NCBI GenBank assembly: GCA_964580405.1
Contig: CAZOKM010000023.1
Location: forward strand, 1-20,688
Source: JAGTRI01 sp964580405
Lineage (GTDB): Archaea > Thermoproteota > Bathyarchaeia > Bathyarchaeales > DTEX01
Direction: 5' to 3'
DNA: 20,688 nucleotides
In this document: positions 13,968-20,688 of the stretch, one piece after another
Position numbering within the stretch: position 1 is the first letter of the stretch
Layout of the letters: the number at the start of each line of letters is the position of its first letter
Made by a program: the position numbers and the translations under genes
Notes under the pieces: generated by a model
What the model saw: only the letters and a program-made list of their open reading frames with translations
The model's database searches: none
Told to the model about the DNA's origin: nothing

Positions 13968-14129
13968 TTACACTTTTAATTAAATAAAATGAAGCGGGCT
14001 TATCAACACTTGAAAAAACATAGAGGGACAGGAGTAGGTTCGCATTGACCAAAATTCATTTTTTAGAAAAATCGATATTAATCTTCTTTCCAGGCGAAAG
14101 AACAGAATTGGTTGCCCCATTCTCTATTA

Positions 14130-14702
14130 TTAAAAATACTGTTTGTCTAGGCTGTCCAACTCGCCGATTATCTTTTCCAGTATCGGCAACGTGGAATTCT
14201 TCAGTGCTTCCCTCTTGACAGCTTCGACGTCGACCTCGGAAAACCTCAGGACCGTCTTGATGTCGTCCACGTCTTTCAATGTTCTGTCCTTCGGAACCGT
14301 CGCCTTTACCATTCGCAGCTTCGCGAGTATCAGGTCTTCCGGCGTCTGATAGAAGGTTGGCAGCCCCAGGATTGAACCCGGCCTTTTTCTTAGAGTCTTG
14401 CGGAAGAAGATGACGTCAACGGTGAAGGGCGATATACTGTCTTCGAACGAGACTACGTTGTAGCCCGACCTGAGCGCAACTTTAATTTTCTCTTCTTCAA
14501 CTTTTAATCCCGCCAATTTCAAGGCTGGAAGCAACCATGAATGAAGATTCTTCGCGGAAACCTTCACTATAATGTCCACGTCCGCCGTGGTGCGAGGCAA
14601 CCCGTAATGGCTTGCTGCCAAGGCCTCAGTAAGCAGATACTCCACTTTAGCACCGTTTAGGGCGTTGACTATTCGCTTGACTACTCCTTCGAAAGCTTCC
14701 AT
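14130..14702 (-). CDS. nucleotidyltransferase-fold protein of a two-gene cassette
   Basis: The 190-residue protein has the minimal nucleotidyltransferase fold. YGLPRTTADVDIIV carries the two metal-binding Asp (41 and 43), and FTVDVIFF supplies a third at Asp96; YQTPEDLILAKLRM is typical of AbiEii/DUF6036-like members. Just before the helix, where relatives have a Gly-containing turn (GG or TG followed by ALAAS), this copy reads LLTEALAAS with Glu26, a change that may weaken nucleotide binding. It overlaps the upstream small gene by 22 bases, so the two are translationally coupled. Cassettes of this kind are spread over archaea and bacteria and resemble toxin-antitoxin pairs in layout, but a function has not been assigned with certainty. 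The ATG at 14702 starts at MEAFEGVVKRIV. Confidence 0.75.
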   Translation of the reverse strand: MEAFEGVVKRIVNALNGAKVEYLLTEALAASHYGLPRTTADVDIIVKVSAKNLHSWLLPALKLAGLKVEEEKIKVALRSGYNVVSFEDSISPFTVDVIFFRKTLRKRPGSILGLPTFYQTPEDLILAKLRMVKATVPKDRTLKDVDDIKTVLRFSEVDVEAVKREALKNSTLPILEKIIGELDSLDKQYF

Positions 14703-14902
14703 TTCCCTGACTCCGCGTTAAGCTGCTTGCCGAAGGCTATCCTTTCCCGAAGCATCTCCAGCAGCCTGTCTTCGGTGATTCCCGGATGCTGGTCCCTGAT
14801 GCCCTCTGCGCATATGCGGACGCAGACGTCTGTCATGTTGATCGCGAGGTTCACTTTCTCCTCAGGCGTCAACTCGCTGAAATCCAAATCCGCAGCCCCC
14901 AC
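14681..14902 (-). CDS. small helical partner of the nucleotidyltransferase
   Basis: This 73-residue protein belongs to the short helical proteins that sit directly upstream of such nucleotidyltransferases, recognised by the pattern LTPEEKVNLAI, then AEGIRDQHPGIT and LLEMLRERIAFGK. It has no catalytic motif and is probably a binding partner or regulator of the downstream enzyme. The GTG at 14902 lies in a G-rich stretch that may serve as ribosome site; a later start would cut into the conserved helix. Its 3' end overlaps the nucleotidyltransferase start by 22 bases. Confidence 0.65.
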   Translation of the reverse strand: MGAADLDFSELTPEEKVNLAINMTDVCVRICAEGIRDQHPGITEDRLLEMLRERIAFGKQLNAESGKWKLSKE

Positions 14903-15257
14903 CCCAAGAGTAGGCTCGTGTCCTTAAGAAACCTTCTCTCCGAAAAAAACTGCGTATGCCCATAACTGATTCTATGCTAGTTGTTAAAGTGCCAGCCATT
15001 CTTCCACCCGAGCCAGAACGCGTAGCCGCAGGCGCTCATGACGTACGCGCAGGTGCAGCATTACTGCAGGGTCGGCTTGGACTCGGGCAGGTGGTCGCAA
15101 CCGAAGCCTTCGCTATGTACTCGAGGCACGCCCTTGAGCACGAAGCGGTCTTGTTTGTTGGATGGCGATTTTTTCGTCACTACACTTTTTCTTCCTGTTT
15201 CGGTTGATCGGTTTTCTCGTTTTTTGTATGTGCGACGATTGAGTCCATAGACGGTTT
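14903..15257. other. 355-bp stretch with an interrupted small minus-strand ORF
   Basis: No intact recognised gene. The main feature is the interrupted minus-strand frame described separately at 14977-15180. Plus-strand open frames at 14956-15207 and 15038-15250 look like antisense shadows of it. Confidence 0.35.
14977..15180 (-). pseudogene. small Cys/Trp-rich ORF interrupted by an in-frame TAA
   Basis: From a GTG at 15180 the minus strand reads 39 codons (containing QDRFVLKGVPRVHSEGFGCD and a Pro/Glu-rich tail), then TAA at 15061-15063. The same frame continues for 27 more codons with CCTCAYVMSACGYAF and LGWKNGWHFNN before TAG at 14977-14979. The downstream part is rich in Cys and aromatic residues, which is unusual for chance sequence. 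It may be one small metal-binding protein broken by a point mutation or base error, or two chance frames. No family is recognised. Confidence 0.3.
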
Positions 15258-16430
15258 TTAGGACGCCTTTTTGGGTCCGACGGCTCCCGATTCGAGCATC
15301 GAAACAAAGGGCGAGTCTTCTACGTCGAGTGGGAGGTAGACCCTTGCCCGTCTGCGGCTAGACTCGTACGTGGCGAAGATGAGCTCCGTCGCCTGCAGCG
15401 CCCTTCTTCCGCTTATGATGGGCTCCCTCCCAGTCTTGAGGCAGTCAACCACTTCCCTGACGGCTAGTATGTCTTCCATCTGCTCGCTGTTCTTGTACGG
15501 GTAGAGGTCGCCCGACGCGTACCTGAGCTCGGGGGTCAGCCAGCCCTTCGAGTCCTCGGTTAATACGCGGAGGATCGGACCCTCCTTCTTCGGCCCCCAG
15601 ACCTGGTGGTCCCAGAAGACGTCGAGCTCGATCATGCCCTTGCTGCCGATGAGCCTGTTCGCGCACCTGCCGCCCGTGTTTCGGCCCGTTACCATGAGGC
15701 CGCAGACGCTGTTCTTCCACCTCACGTAGGATAGTCCGTTGGTTTCGATTGGCACTTCGAAGATCGTGAACGGCTTTTCCCACTCGTAGCTGACTTGGCC
15801 CATGACCCAGTCGGCGGGTTGGTCGTTGTTGTAGAAGTTGAAGATGTCGAACCAGTGGGTGCCCCAGTCGTACAGGTTGTGGCAGTACCCTTCGACCCTG
15901 TGCAGCTCCCCGATGGCTCCATTATTCGCGAGCTCCCGCGCCTTAACGTAAGGGGGAGCGAACCTGCGCTGGTGACAAACCGAAAGCATGACCCCGCCGT
16001 CCACACAAGCTTGATAGAGCTTTTTGGCGTCGCCCCACGTTGTTGCCATAGGCTTTTCCATGAAGATGGCTTTGGCTCCGGCTTCGACGCTGTCCACCAC
16101 CATTTGGGCGTGTGTCCCAGGCCACGTGCACACGCTGACGATGTCGGGCTTCTCCTTTTTGAGCATGAGCTTGTGGTCCGTGTAGGCATTGGACGCGGGC
16201 AGGCCCTGCTCCTTCGCAAGCGCCTCAGCGTTCTCTTTCTTGATGTCCATGCAGGCCACGACTTTGGCTTCGGGGTGAACGGCGTAGGCCCTCGCGTGGC
16301 CCTTCCCGCGGTTGCCCGAACCGATAATTGCTACTTTATAGCTCGGTATATGGCTGTCCTCCGTTTTGCCCCATAAATTAAGCGAAAAGGGATTTAACAC
16401 CTTCGACGAGAAAAAAGAGCGGTTTACCAC
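15258..16430 (-). CDS. Gfo/Idh/MocA-family NAD(P)-dependent oxidoreductase
   Basis: This cytoplasmic sugar or inositol dehydrogenase-like protein has an N-terminal Rossmann domain with VAIIGSGNRGKGHA (33-46), followed by the acidic residue of VACMDIKKENA, the family MEKPMATTW loop with its Lys, and a C-terminal alpha/beta domain with CHQRRFAPPYV and YDWGTHWFDIF, where the His is probably catalytic. Family members oxidise or reduce sugar carbons, act on UDP-sugars or open glycosidic bonds. The listed GTG start at 16430 overlaps the upstream gene's stop by 7 bases but has no ribosome site and gives a 28-residue N-terminal extension rarely seen. A GGAGG at 16358-16362 lies 8 bases before an in-frame ATA at 16349, which would give a family-like N-terminus. 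The neighbouring surface gene looks unrelated in function. Confidence 0.88.
   Translation of the reverse strand: MVNRSFFSSKVLNPFSLNLWGKTEDSHIPSYKVAIIGSGNRGKGHARAYAVHPEAKVVACMDIKKENAEALAKEQGLPASNAYTDHKLMLKKEKPDIVSVCTWPGTHAQMVVDSVEAGAKAIFMEKPMATTWGDAKKLYQACVDGGVMLSVCHQRRFAPPYVKARELANNGAIGELHRVEGYCHNLYDWGTHWFDIFNFYNNDQPADWVMGQVSYEWEKPFTIFEVPIETNGLSYVRWKNSVCGLMVTGRNTGGRCANRLIGSKGMIELDVFWDHQVWGPKKEGPILRVLTEDSKGWLTPELRYASGDLYPYKNSEQMEDILAVREVVDCLKTGREPIISGRRALQATELIFATYESSRRRARVYLPLDVEDSPFVSMLESGAVGPKKAS
16358..16362 (-). promoter_or_regulatory. internal GGAGG ribosome site pointing to an ATA start
   Basis: Minus-strand GGAGG lies 8 bases before an in-frame ATA at 16347-16349 in the oxidoreductase gene. 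Initiation there would begin the protein five residues before the Rossmann VAIIG strand, as in relatives. Confidence 0.45.
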
Positions 16431-17476
16431 CCGTAACGGGAAGACCTGTTCTTACGCCTTTTGAAAAGGTAGGACCCTACTGTGCAGGCAATTGCGCCTA
16501 AAGCAACAATCCCTACGTACATGGCTAAATAGTTCTCAGGTTTCTCGAGAACCTTGAACCTGATCTTGACGTCTGTGACTCGGGTGTCCGCGATGTCAGT
16601 GCTGAAGACGATTGCTTGCGGGTCGTCCTGCGTTTTAACCATTATGGGCTCTATTCCGAGAGGAATAAAGGTCCATGTCGCGTTCCCTATATTAAAATCC
16701 ACGTTGATGTTCGAGGCTGAAGACCCAAGCGCGGATTCTATGTCTCCACTGCGACCAAGCATCTCGTTCAGGCTTAACATATACTCTTGCCCGAATTCTA
16801 TTATTGGCGTCCTGCTGATGTCAAAGCCAAGGAAAAAGTTATACGTCCACATGTAAGAACCGTCTATCTTTTCAAGCCTCAACTCCATATAATGGACATG
16901 AATGTTTGCGTTTGAGGTAAAAAGTTCGCTGAAGCCGTGAAAATTCTGCATTTTGAAAATGTCCCAGAATTGGTCTATCACGGAGACGTTGCTCAAGAAT
17001 GAATAGAAGTCAGTATGAGGAATGCCCATGGAGGAGGTTCGCTTAGAAACATACAATAGAATAATACTGAACATGTCCTCAACCTTACTTTTCAAGGCAT
17101 CAGCAACCCTTAGCCCATGCAAAGTAGGAGTGAATCCTGTCCCGTTCATGTACACTTGAACGTCCGTGCGGAAAGAAACATTGTACGAAGGATCTCCAGG
17201 GGTCACGTATCCTATTTCGCGCGCTATACCATTTTCATTATGACAAAAAATATAAAAAGAGTTGAACTCGGGGTCGCCAGTGAACTCCGAGGCATCGAAA
17301 GGGCTGTCTGGTGTCGTAACATTAAATTCCATAAAAAAACTACATTTCATCGTTGTGTAAATGCCAACGTTTAAAATCATGGATTCTTTGTACACCGTTT
17401 CCGCTTTTACCAAGTCTGTACCTTGAATACATAGGACAATGGCGATTAAGAGAACAGCGTGAATCTTTCTACGCAT
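16424..17476 (-). CDS. membrane-anchored surface protein of a tandem trio, copy 1
   Basis: I do not recognise the family. The 350-residue product starts MRRK, has a signal peptide of about 25 residues (ending near VKA), an extracellular part of about 290 residues with several sequons, and one C-terminal membrane helix (about 315-337) with a basic tail KRRKNRSSRYGW. Segments shared with copy 2 include PFDASEF, FNSFYIFC, LHGLR, VIDQFWDIFK, FTSNANI, EFGQEYMLSLNE and SALGSSASN. The start is ATG 17476 because GGGAGA lies 7 bases before it; the ATG at 17491 overlaps that site. It has its own TATA-like box. The stop overlaps the oxidoreductase reading frame by a few bases. Probable extracellular role, unknown ligand. 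Confidence 0.75.
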   Translation of the reverse strand: MRRKIHAVLLIAIVLCIQGTDLVKAETVYKESMILNVGIYTTMKCSFFMEFNVTTPDSPFDASEFTGDPEFNSFYIFCHNENGIAREIGYVTPGDPSYNVSFRTDVQVYMNGTGFTPTLHGLRVADALKSKVEDMFSIILLYVSKRTSSMGIPHTDFYSFLSNVSVIDQFWDIFKMQNFHGFSELFTSNANIHVHYMELRLEKIDGSYMWTYNFFLGFDISRTPIIEFGQEYMLSLNEMLGRSGDIESALGSSASNINVDFNIGNATWTFIPLGIEPIMVKTQDDPQAIVFSTDIADTRVTDVKIRFKVLEKPENYLAMYVGIVALGAIACTVGSYLFKRRKNRSSRYGW

Positions 17477-17513
17477 TCTAGTTTCTCCCATTATTATAAA
17501 AAATAGAATACAA

Positions 17514-17526
17514 CATAAATATCTTT
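17514..17526 (-). promoter_or_regulatory. promoter of surface trio copy 1
   Basis: Minus-strand AAAGATATTTATG lies about 43 bases before the ATG at 17476, predicting a transcript start near 17493 and a short leader carrying GGGAGA. The same box is found before copies 2 and, with one change region, 3. Confidence 0.55.
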
Positions 17527-17674
17527 CTACACTCTCTTCTAATTAATAGATGCAGCGTAGACACTTAACATCCAAAACGTGCCAAAAGTCCGAAATGAGT
17601 TTGGGTGTCCGTTTTATTCCACGTAATAACGATTACACCCTAAAAAAAAGGTAATCATCAGCAAGGCGAGGCGC

Positions 17675-18718
17675 CTACAGCCCATAACTGGAGGACCTGA
17701 TCCTATGTCTTTTCACAAGATAATATCCGACCGCGCTGGAAAATGCGCCCAAAAGAACGACCGTAACGTACATGGCTAAATAATTTTCTGGTTTCTCGAT
17801 AATCTTGAACCGAATTTTAATGTCTGTAATTCTGCTGCCCGCGATGTCCGTGCTGAAGACGATTCGCCGTGGTACGTCATCCTGCGACTTAATCATTATG
17901 GGCTCAACTCCAAGCGGAACAAAAGTCCAATTCTCGTTCCCCATCCAAAATTCCACTCTAACGTTCGAGGCTGAAGACCCAAGCGCGGAACTAATGTCCT
18001 CACTACGATTAAGTATGTCGTTCAGGCTTAACGTGTATTCTTGCCCGAATTCTATTCTGGGCGGTCCGTAAAGACCAAAACGAATTTTGTACGTCCACAA
18101 GAAGGAGCCGTCAATTTTTTCAAGGCTCAGCTCCATTCCACCAGCCTCGATGTTTGCGTTTGAGGTGAACAATTGGCTGAAACCCGGAAAATTGAACGTT
18201 TTAAAGATGTCCCAGAACTGGTCCACCACGGAAACATTGCTTATGAACGAATAAAGGTCTGTGTAGGGAATGCCCATTGCGGGGATCCGTTCAGGAAAGT
18301 ATGTTAAAACAATGTTGAACATGTTCTCAATCTTGCTATTTAGGGCTTCAGCAATCCTAAGCCCATGCAAAGTAGGAGCAAATTCTATTCCATTCACGTA
18401 CACCTGAACGTCTGTGCAAAAAGTAATATTATATATTGGAGACCCGCTGGCGTCGACTGGAACGTCGCCTCCCCACACTAAATAACAGAAGACATAAAAA
18501 GAGTTGAACTCGGGGTCGCTAGTGAACTCCGAGGCGTCGAAGGGACCGTTTGGCGTAGTGACACTCAATTCCGTATCTAAGTAGCATTTCATCGTTTTAA
18601 AAATGGCAACGTCCAGAGTCAGGGATTCTTTGTAAACCGTCTCTGCCTTAGTTAACGCTGCATCCTGAATACAGAGAAGAACGATTAACAGAAAGATAGT
18701 GTAGACTTTTCTCCGCAC
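17675..18718 (-). CDS. membrane-anchored surface protein of a tandem trio, copy 2
   Basis: The 347-residue protein is the closest relative of copy 1, with the same signal peptide pattern (MRRKVYTIFLL to LTKA), the same ETVYKES mature start, the same central segments (PFDASEFTSDPEFNSFYVFC, VVDQFWDIFK, FTSNANI, EFGQEYTLSLND, SALGSSASN) and a C-terminal helix followed by KRHRIRSSSYGL. The start is the GTG at 18718, which aligns with the MRRK start of the other copies and has GGGAGA 6 bases before it; the ATG at 18757 would add 13 residues that lie across the promoter and ribosome site. Its promoter box is nearly identical to that of copy 1. Function unknown. Confidence 0.75.
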   Translation of the reverse strand: MRRKVYTIFLLIVLLCIQDAALTKAETVYKESLTLDVAIFKTMKCYLDTELSVTTPNGPFDASEFTSDPEFNSFYVFCYLVWGGDVPVDASGSPIYNITFCTDVQVYVNGIEFAPTLHGLRIAEALNSKIENMFNIVLTYFPERIPAMGIPYTDLYSFISNVSVVDQFWDIFKTFNFPGFSQLFTSNANIEAGGMELSLEKIDGSFLWTYKIRFGLYGPPRIEFGQEYTLSLNDILNRSEDISSALGSSASNVRVEFWMGNENWTFVPLGVEPIMIKSQDDVPRRIVFSTDIAGSRITDIKIRFKIIEKPENYLAMYVTVVLLGAFSSAVGYYLVKRHRIRSSSYGL

Positions 18719-18754
18719 TTTGATTCTCCCATTACTATAATAAATGGAATATGG

Positions 18755-18767
18755 CATAAATATCTTT
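18755..18767 (-). promoter_or_regulatory. promoter of surface trio copy 2
   Basis: Minus-strand AAAGATATTTATG is identical to the copy 1 box and sits at the same distance from the GTG start at 18718. The match extends outward through GTAGAAAGATATTTATG. Confidence 0.55.
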
Positions 18768-18915
18768 CTACGTTACCTCTCAGTCAGCAGACACAGCGAG
18801 AATAAGCAATATCCAAAACATGCCCTAACTCAAACGACTTTTACTGTCCTTTTTTTCCTGTATGATGACGAATACAAACCACGAACGAAATTATCGAGAA
18901 AGCGAGCACATACAT

Positions 18916-19908
18916 TCAATAACGGGATGACTTGAGCCTTCGTTTCCTATAAAGGTAAAGTCCAACTGCGCAGGAAAATACGCCTAGGACTGCAGCTGCT
19001 GCGTATATGGTTGGGTCAGTGCCCTGCACGACCTTGAACCGGAGATTAACGTCGTAGAAGCTGTCTCCCGTAACGTTGGCGTAAAAAAGGGACTGCCCTG
19101 TCTGCGTATTGCTCATCACAGGTTCGGTTCCGAGGGGCACAAAAGTGAAGTTAATGTCCTCCAAAAAGATTCTGAAATAAATTTTTGATGAGTGCGCTCC
19201 AGCCGCAGAGTTAATGGTCTCAGTGCGGTTCAGTATCTCGTTTAAACTCACCGTGTATTCTTGCCCATAATTCACGTGAAAAAGTTTTTTGCTGAATCCT
19301 ATAACTTGGTATGACCAAAGGAAGGAACCGCCGATTTTTTTAAGCCCTAGACGCACTTGCGCATCTCCAACGGCAGGGTCTGAAGTTAAAAGTTGACTCA
19401 ACCCCGGCAAGTCTTGCCTTAGAAACTCTAACTGGAGTTTATCCACTATAGGAACGTCGCCAATGTAAACATAATTCCCAGAACTACCAGATTCCGCAGC
19501 TTGACTGAGATATTCGTTGTACAATAAGAAAATCTGAAAGTAGTTCTCAATCTTTCTCTTAAGGGCATCAGCCACAACCTTCCCCTGCTCAGCATTCGCG
19601 GGATTCAAATTGATTTGAATTAGAGTGTAATAGGTAACGTTGAAATCGTCTAAAATTCTGGTAACAAGTCCTAAATTGGATTCTATGGACAGAGACACGA
19701 AGCTAGGCTCATCCGAAAATTCCGAGGCGTTGAATGGACCGTCTGGGCTTGATACTTCAAGCCAAAAGAGAGAACTGCAAGTCATGTTGTAGAATCCAAC
19801 CCAAATCTCCAAAGACTCATCGTACACGGAGCTTGCCTTCGTTAAAGTCGCGTTGTGTACGCTGAAAAGGACGGCGATCAGCAGAATGACGAGGAACTTG
19901 CGCCGCAT
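18916..19908 (-). CDS. membrane-anchored surface protein of a tandem trio, copy 3
   Basis: This 330-residue protein is the most diverged member. It keeps the MRRK signal peptide (to LTKA), a VYDES mature start, PFNASEFSDEPSF, the GLSQLLTSDP segment, NYGQEYTVSLNEILNR, FTFVPLGTEPVM, a C-terminal helix (about 300-318) and the basic tail YRKRRLKSSRY. The cysteines of the SFYxFC segment in the others are missing here. The start is ATG 19908 with GGGAGA 7 bases before it; the upstream ATG at 19962 would begin inside the promoter. It lies at the promoter-distal end next to the RIO2 gene, and the order suggests duplications from an ancestral copy. Function unknown. Confidence 0.75.
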   Translation of the reverse strand: MRRKFLVILLIAVLFSVHNATLTKASSVYDESLEIWVGFYNMTCSSLFWLEVSSPDGPFNASEFSDEPSFVSLSIESNLGLVTRILDDFNVTYYTLIQINLNPANAEQGKVVADALKRKIENYFQIFLLYNEYLSQAAESGSSGNYVYIGDVPIVDKLQLEFLRQDLPGLSQLLTSDPAVGDAQVRLGLKKIGGSFLWSYQVIGFSKKLFHVNYGQEYTVSLNEILNRTETINSAAGAHSSKIYFRIFLEDINFTFVPLGTEPVMSNTQTGQSLFYANVTGDSFYDVNLRFKVVQGTDPTIYAAAAVLGVFSCAVGLYLYRKRRLKSSRY

Positions 19909-19941
19909 TCCAGTTTCTCCCGATATGAGGTTATAAAAATT

Positions 19942-19957
19942 GAATATTAATATCTTT
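19942..19957 (-). promoter_or_regulatory. promoter of surface trio copy 3
   Basis: Minus-strand AAAGATATTAATATTC resembles the boxes of copies 1 and 2 and stands at the same distance from its start codon. Confidence 0.5.
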
Positions 19958-20013
19958 CCCAACGTTCAACCATATCAGCGGGAAACACGAAAACAAAATG
20001 AATTTTTAAGGCA

Positions 20014-20688
20014 TCAATCTTCAATTGGCTTCTTTACGTAGTCCAGCGTATGTTGGAGGTCCTGTCTGACCCTGAACCTTTTCTGGAAGAACTGCAGGAC
20101 GTTGTGGACGTCCCTTTCGAGGAGTACGTCGGCGTTGGGGTGGTCCCTCTTCACGAACTGCGGCCAGTCGATGACGAGAACGTGCAGGTCGGGCTTCAGA
20201 ATCACGTTGTACTCGCTGAGGTCAGCGTGGACGACCCCCGCTTTTTGATAAGCTATTTTCACGTTTTCCAGTATTTCGTTCAGGACGTTTTCGGGTTCCG
20301 GGAGCTCCTGGACGTGGTAGAGCTCCCCTCCCTCAATCATGCCCATGACGACCACGTGGCGGTTCTGGCCTACGGGCTTGGGAACCGAGACTCCGCACGG
20401 AAAAACGAGCCTCAAAGCCTCGAATTCTTTTTCAGCCGCGAGCCTTGACTGGTAGAGCCACGAGATGTGCCTCCGGTCCGCGACGTAGCCCCTGACCCGC
20501 CTCGTCTGGCGGAAGCTCGCCCTTCCCAAACGGTGGAATTTTACTGCGACCCTCTCGTCATTAGGGGTCAGGGCATCGAAAACGTCGGACTCCTTCCCCA
20601 CGCCCAGCGGCTTCCCAAACGCCGCAAGCACGTCGGACTTGACCAGAGCATTAATCGCGAGGCAGTCGTAGCCCACGGTGCTCAGGAC
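20014..20688 (-). CDS. rio2: RIO2-type serine/threonine protein kinase or ATPase (5' end outside the window)
   Basis: RIO2 acts in late maturation of the small ribosomal subunit in archaea and eukaryotes. The frame is open to the right edge, so 224 residues are present and the N-terminal winged-helix domain is mostly missing. Visible parts are the end of that domain (LSTVGYDCLAINALVK), the ATP-binding GVGKESDV, VAVKFHRLGRASFR with the ATP-binding Lys, SWLYQSRLAAEKEFEAL, the catalytic HADLSEYNVI with Asp and Asn, and the metal-binding Asp of VIDWPQFV. Counted from the GTG at 20676 these are Lys46, Asp152, Asn157 and Asp170. All key residues are kept. It is a core archaeal gene and marks the host lineage as archaeal. 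Confidence 0.93.
   Translation of the reverse strand, partial: VLSTVGYDCLAINALVKSDVLAAFGKPLGVGKESDVFDALTPNDERVAVKFHRLGRASFRQTRRVRGYVADRRHISWLYQSRLAAEKEFEALRLVFPCGVSVPKPVGQNRHVVVMGMIEGGELYHVQELPEPENVLNEILENVKIAYQKAGVVHADLSEYNVILKPDLHVLVIDWPQFVKRDHPNADVLLERDVHNVLQFFQKRFRVRQDLQHTLDYVKKPIED

Noticed and set aside
13984..14050. Plus-strand 19-codon ORF beginning MKRAYQHLKKHRG
   Set aside because: Too short, no ribosome site, and no recognisable family.
14040..14129. Protein-like minus-strand tail after the nucleotidyltransferase stop (ENGATNSVLSPGKK region)
   Set aside because: The opposite strand reads equally well, and the frame has no start apart from codons inside the nucleotidyltransferase gene; treated as chance.
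15795..16376. 193-codon plus-strand open frame over the oxidoreductase gene
   Set aside because: Antisense to conserved Rossmann-domain coding sequence; composition is that of a reverse-frame shadow.
16424..19962. Reading the trio as one operon
   Set aside because: Each gene has its own conserved promoter box and short leader, with 160-200-bp gaps, so separate transcription is better supported.

Overview
The window looks archaeal, most likely from an uncultivated mesophilic or moderately thermophilic Thermoproteota lineage of the Bathyarchaeia type; that placement is inference. The archaeal signs are a RIO2-type protein kinase at the right edge, AT-rich TATA-like boxes about 25 bp before expected transcript starts, a mix of leaderless genes and genes with GGAGG-type ribosome sites, stand-alone Lrp-type RAM domains, and surface proteins with a signal peptide plus one C-terminal membrane anchor. 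I see no rRNA, tRNA, CRISPR array or intact insertion sequence. A run of ten N (10691-10700) shows that this is a scaffold joined from two contigs.

Layout. Positions 1-8106 are a fairly GC-rich carbohydrate and regulation block: an enolase-superfamily sugar-acid dehydratase and a GH28/GH49-like beta-helix protein (both minus strand), a divergent pair of small RAM-domain proteins, a class I glutamine amidotransferase, an exported serpin, and a GH94-type disaccharide phosphorylase with a leaderless promoter. Positions 8246-13967 are more AT-rich: two paralogous surface proteins of about 500 residues, each apparently built of four similar beta-rich units, flank an msrA gene, the scaffold gap, a small orphan ORF and the stump of a nuclease or methylase-like gene; a bacterial-type lipocalin follows. 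Positions 14130-16430 are GC-richer again: a two-gene cassette of a small helical protein and a nucleotidyltransferase, an interrupted small ORF, and a Gfo/Idh/MocA oxidoreductase. Positions 16424-19962 hold three tandem paralogous membrane-anchored surface proteins of unknown function, each with its own near-identical promoter and ribosome site. The window ends inside the RIO2 kinase gene.

How the genes may work together. The dehydratase, beta-helix protein, GH94 phosphorylase and Gfo/Idh/MocA oxidoreductase all fit catabolism of plant- or microbe-derived saccharides and sugar acids. The RAM proteins may sense an amino acid or related ligand and could act at a perfect 10-bp inverted repeat between them and the beta-helix gene. 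The serpin, MsrA, lipocalin and surface proteins suggest cell-envelope protection and interaction. The least explained parts are the tandem surface-protein trio, the four-unit surface paralogs and the nucleotidyltransferase cassette, whose enzyme appears to carry a Glu where the family has Gly.
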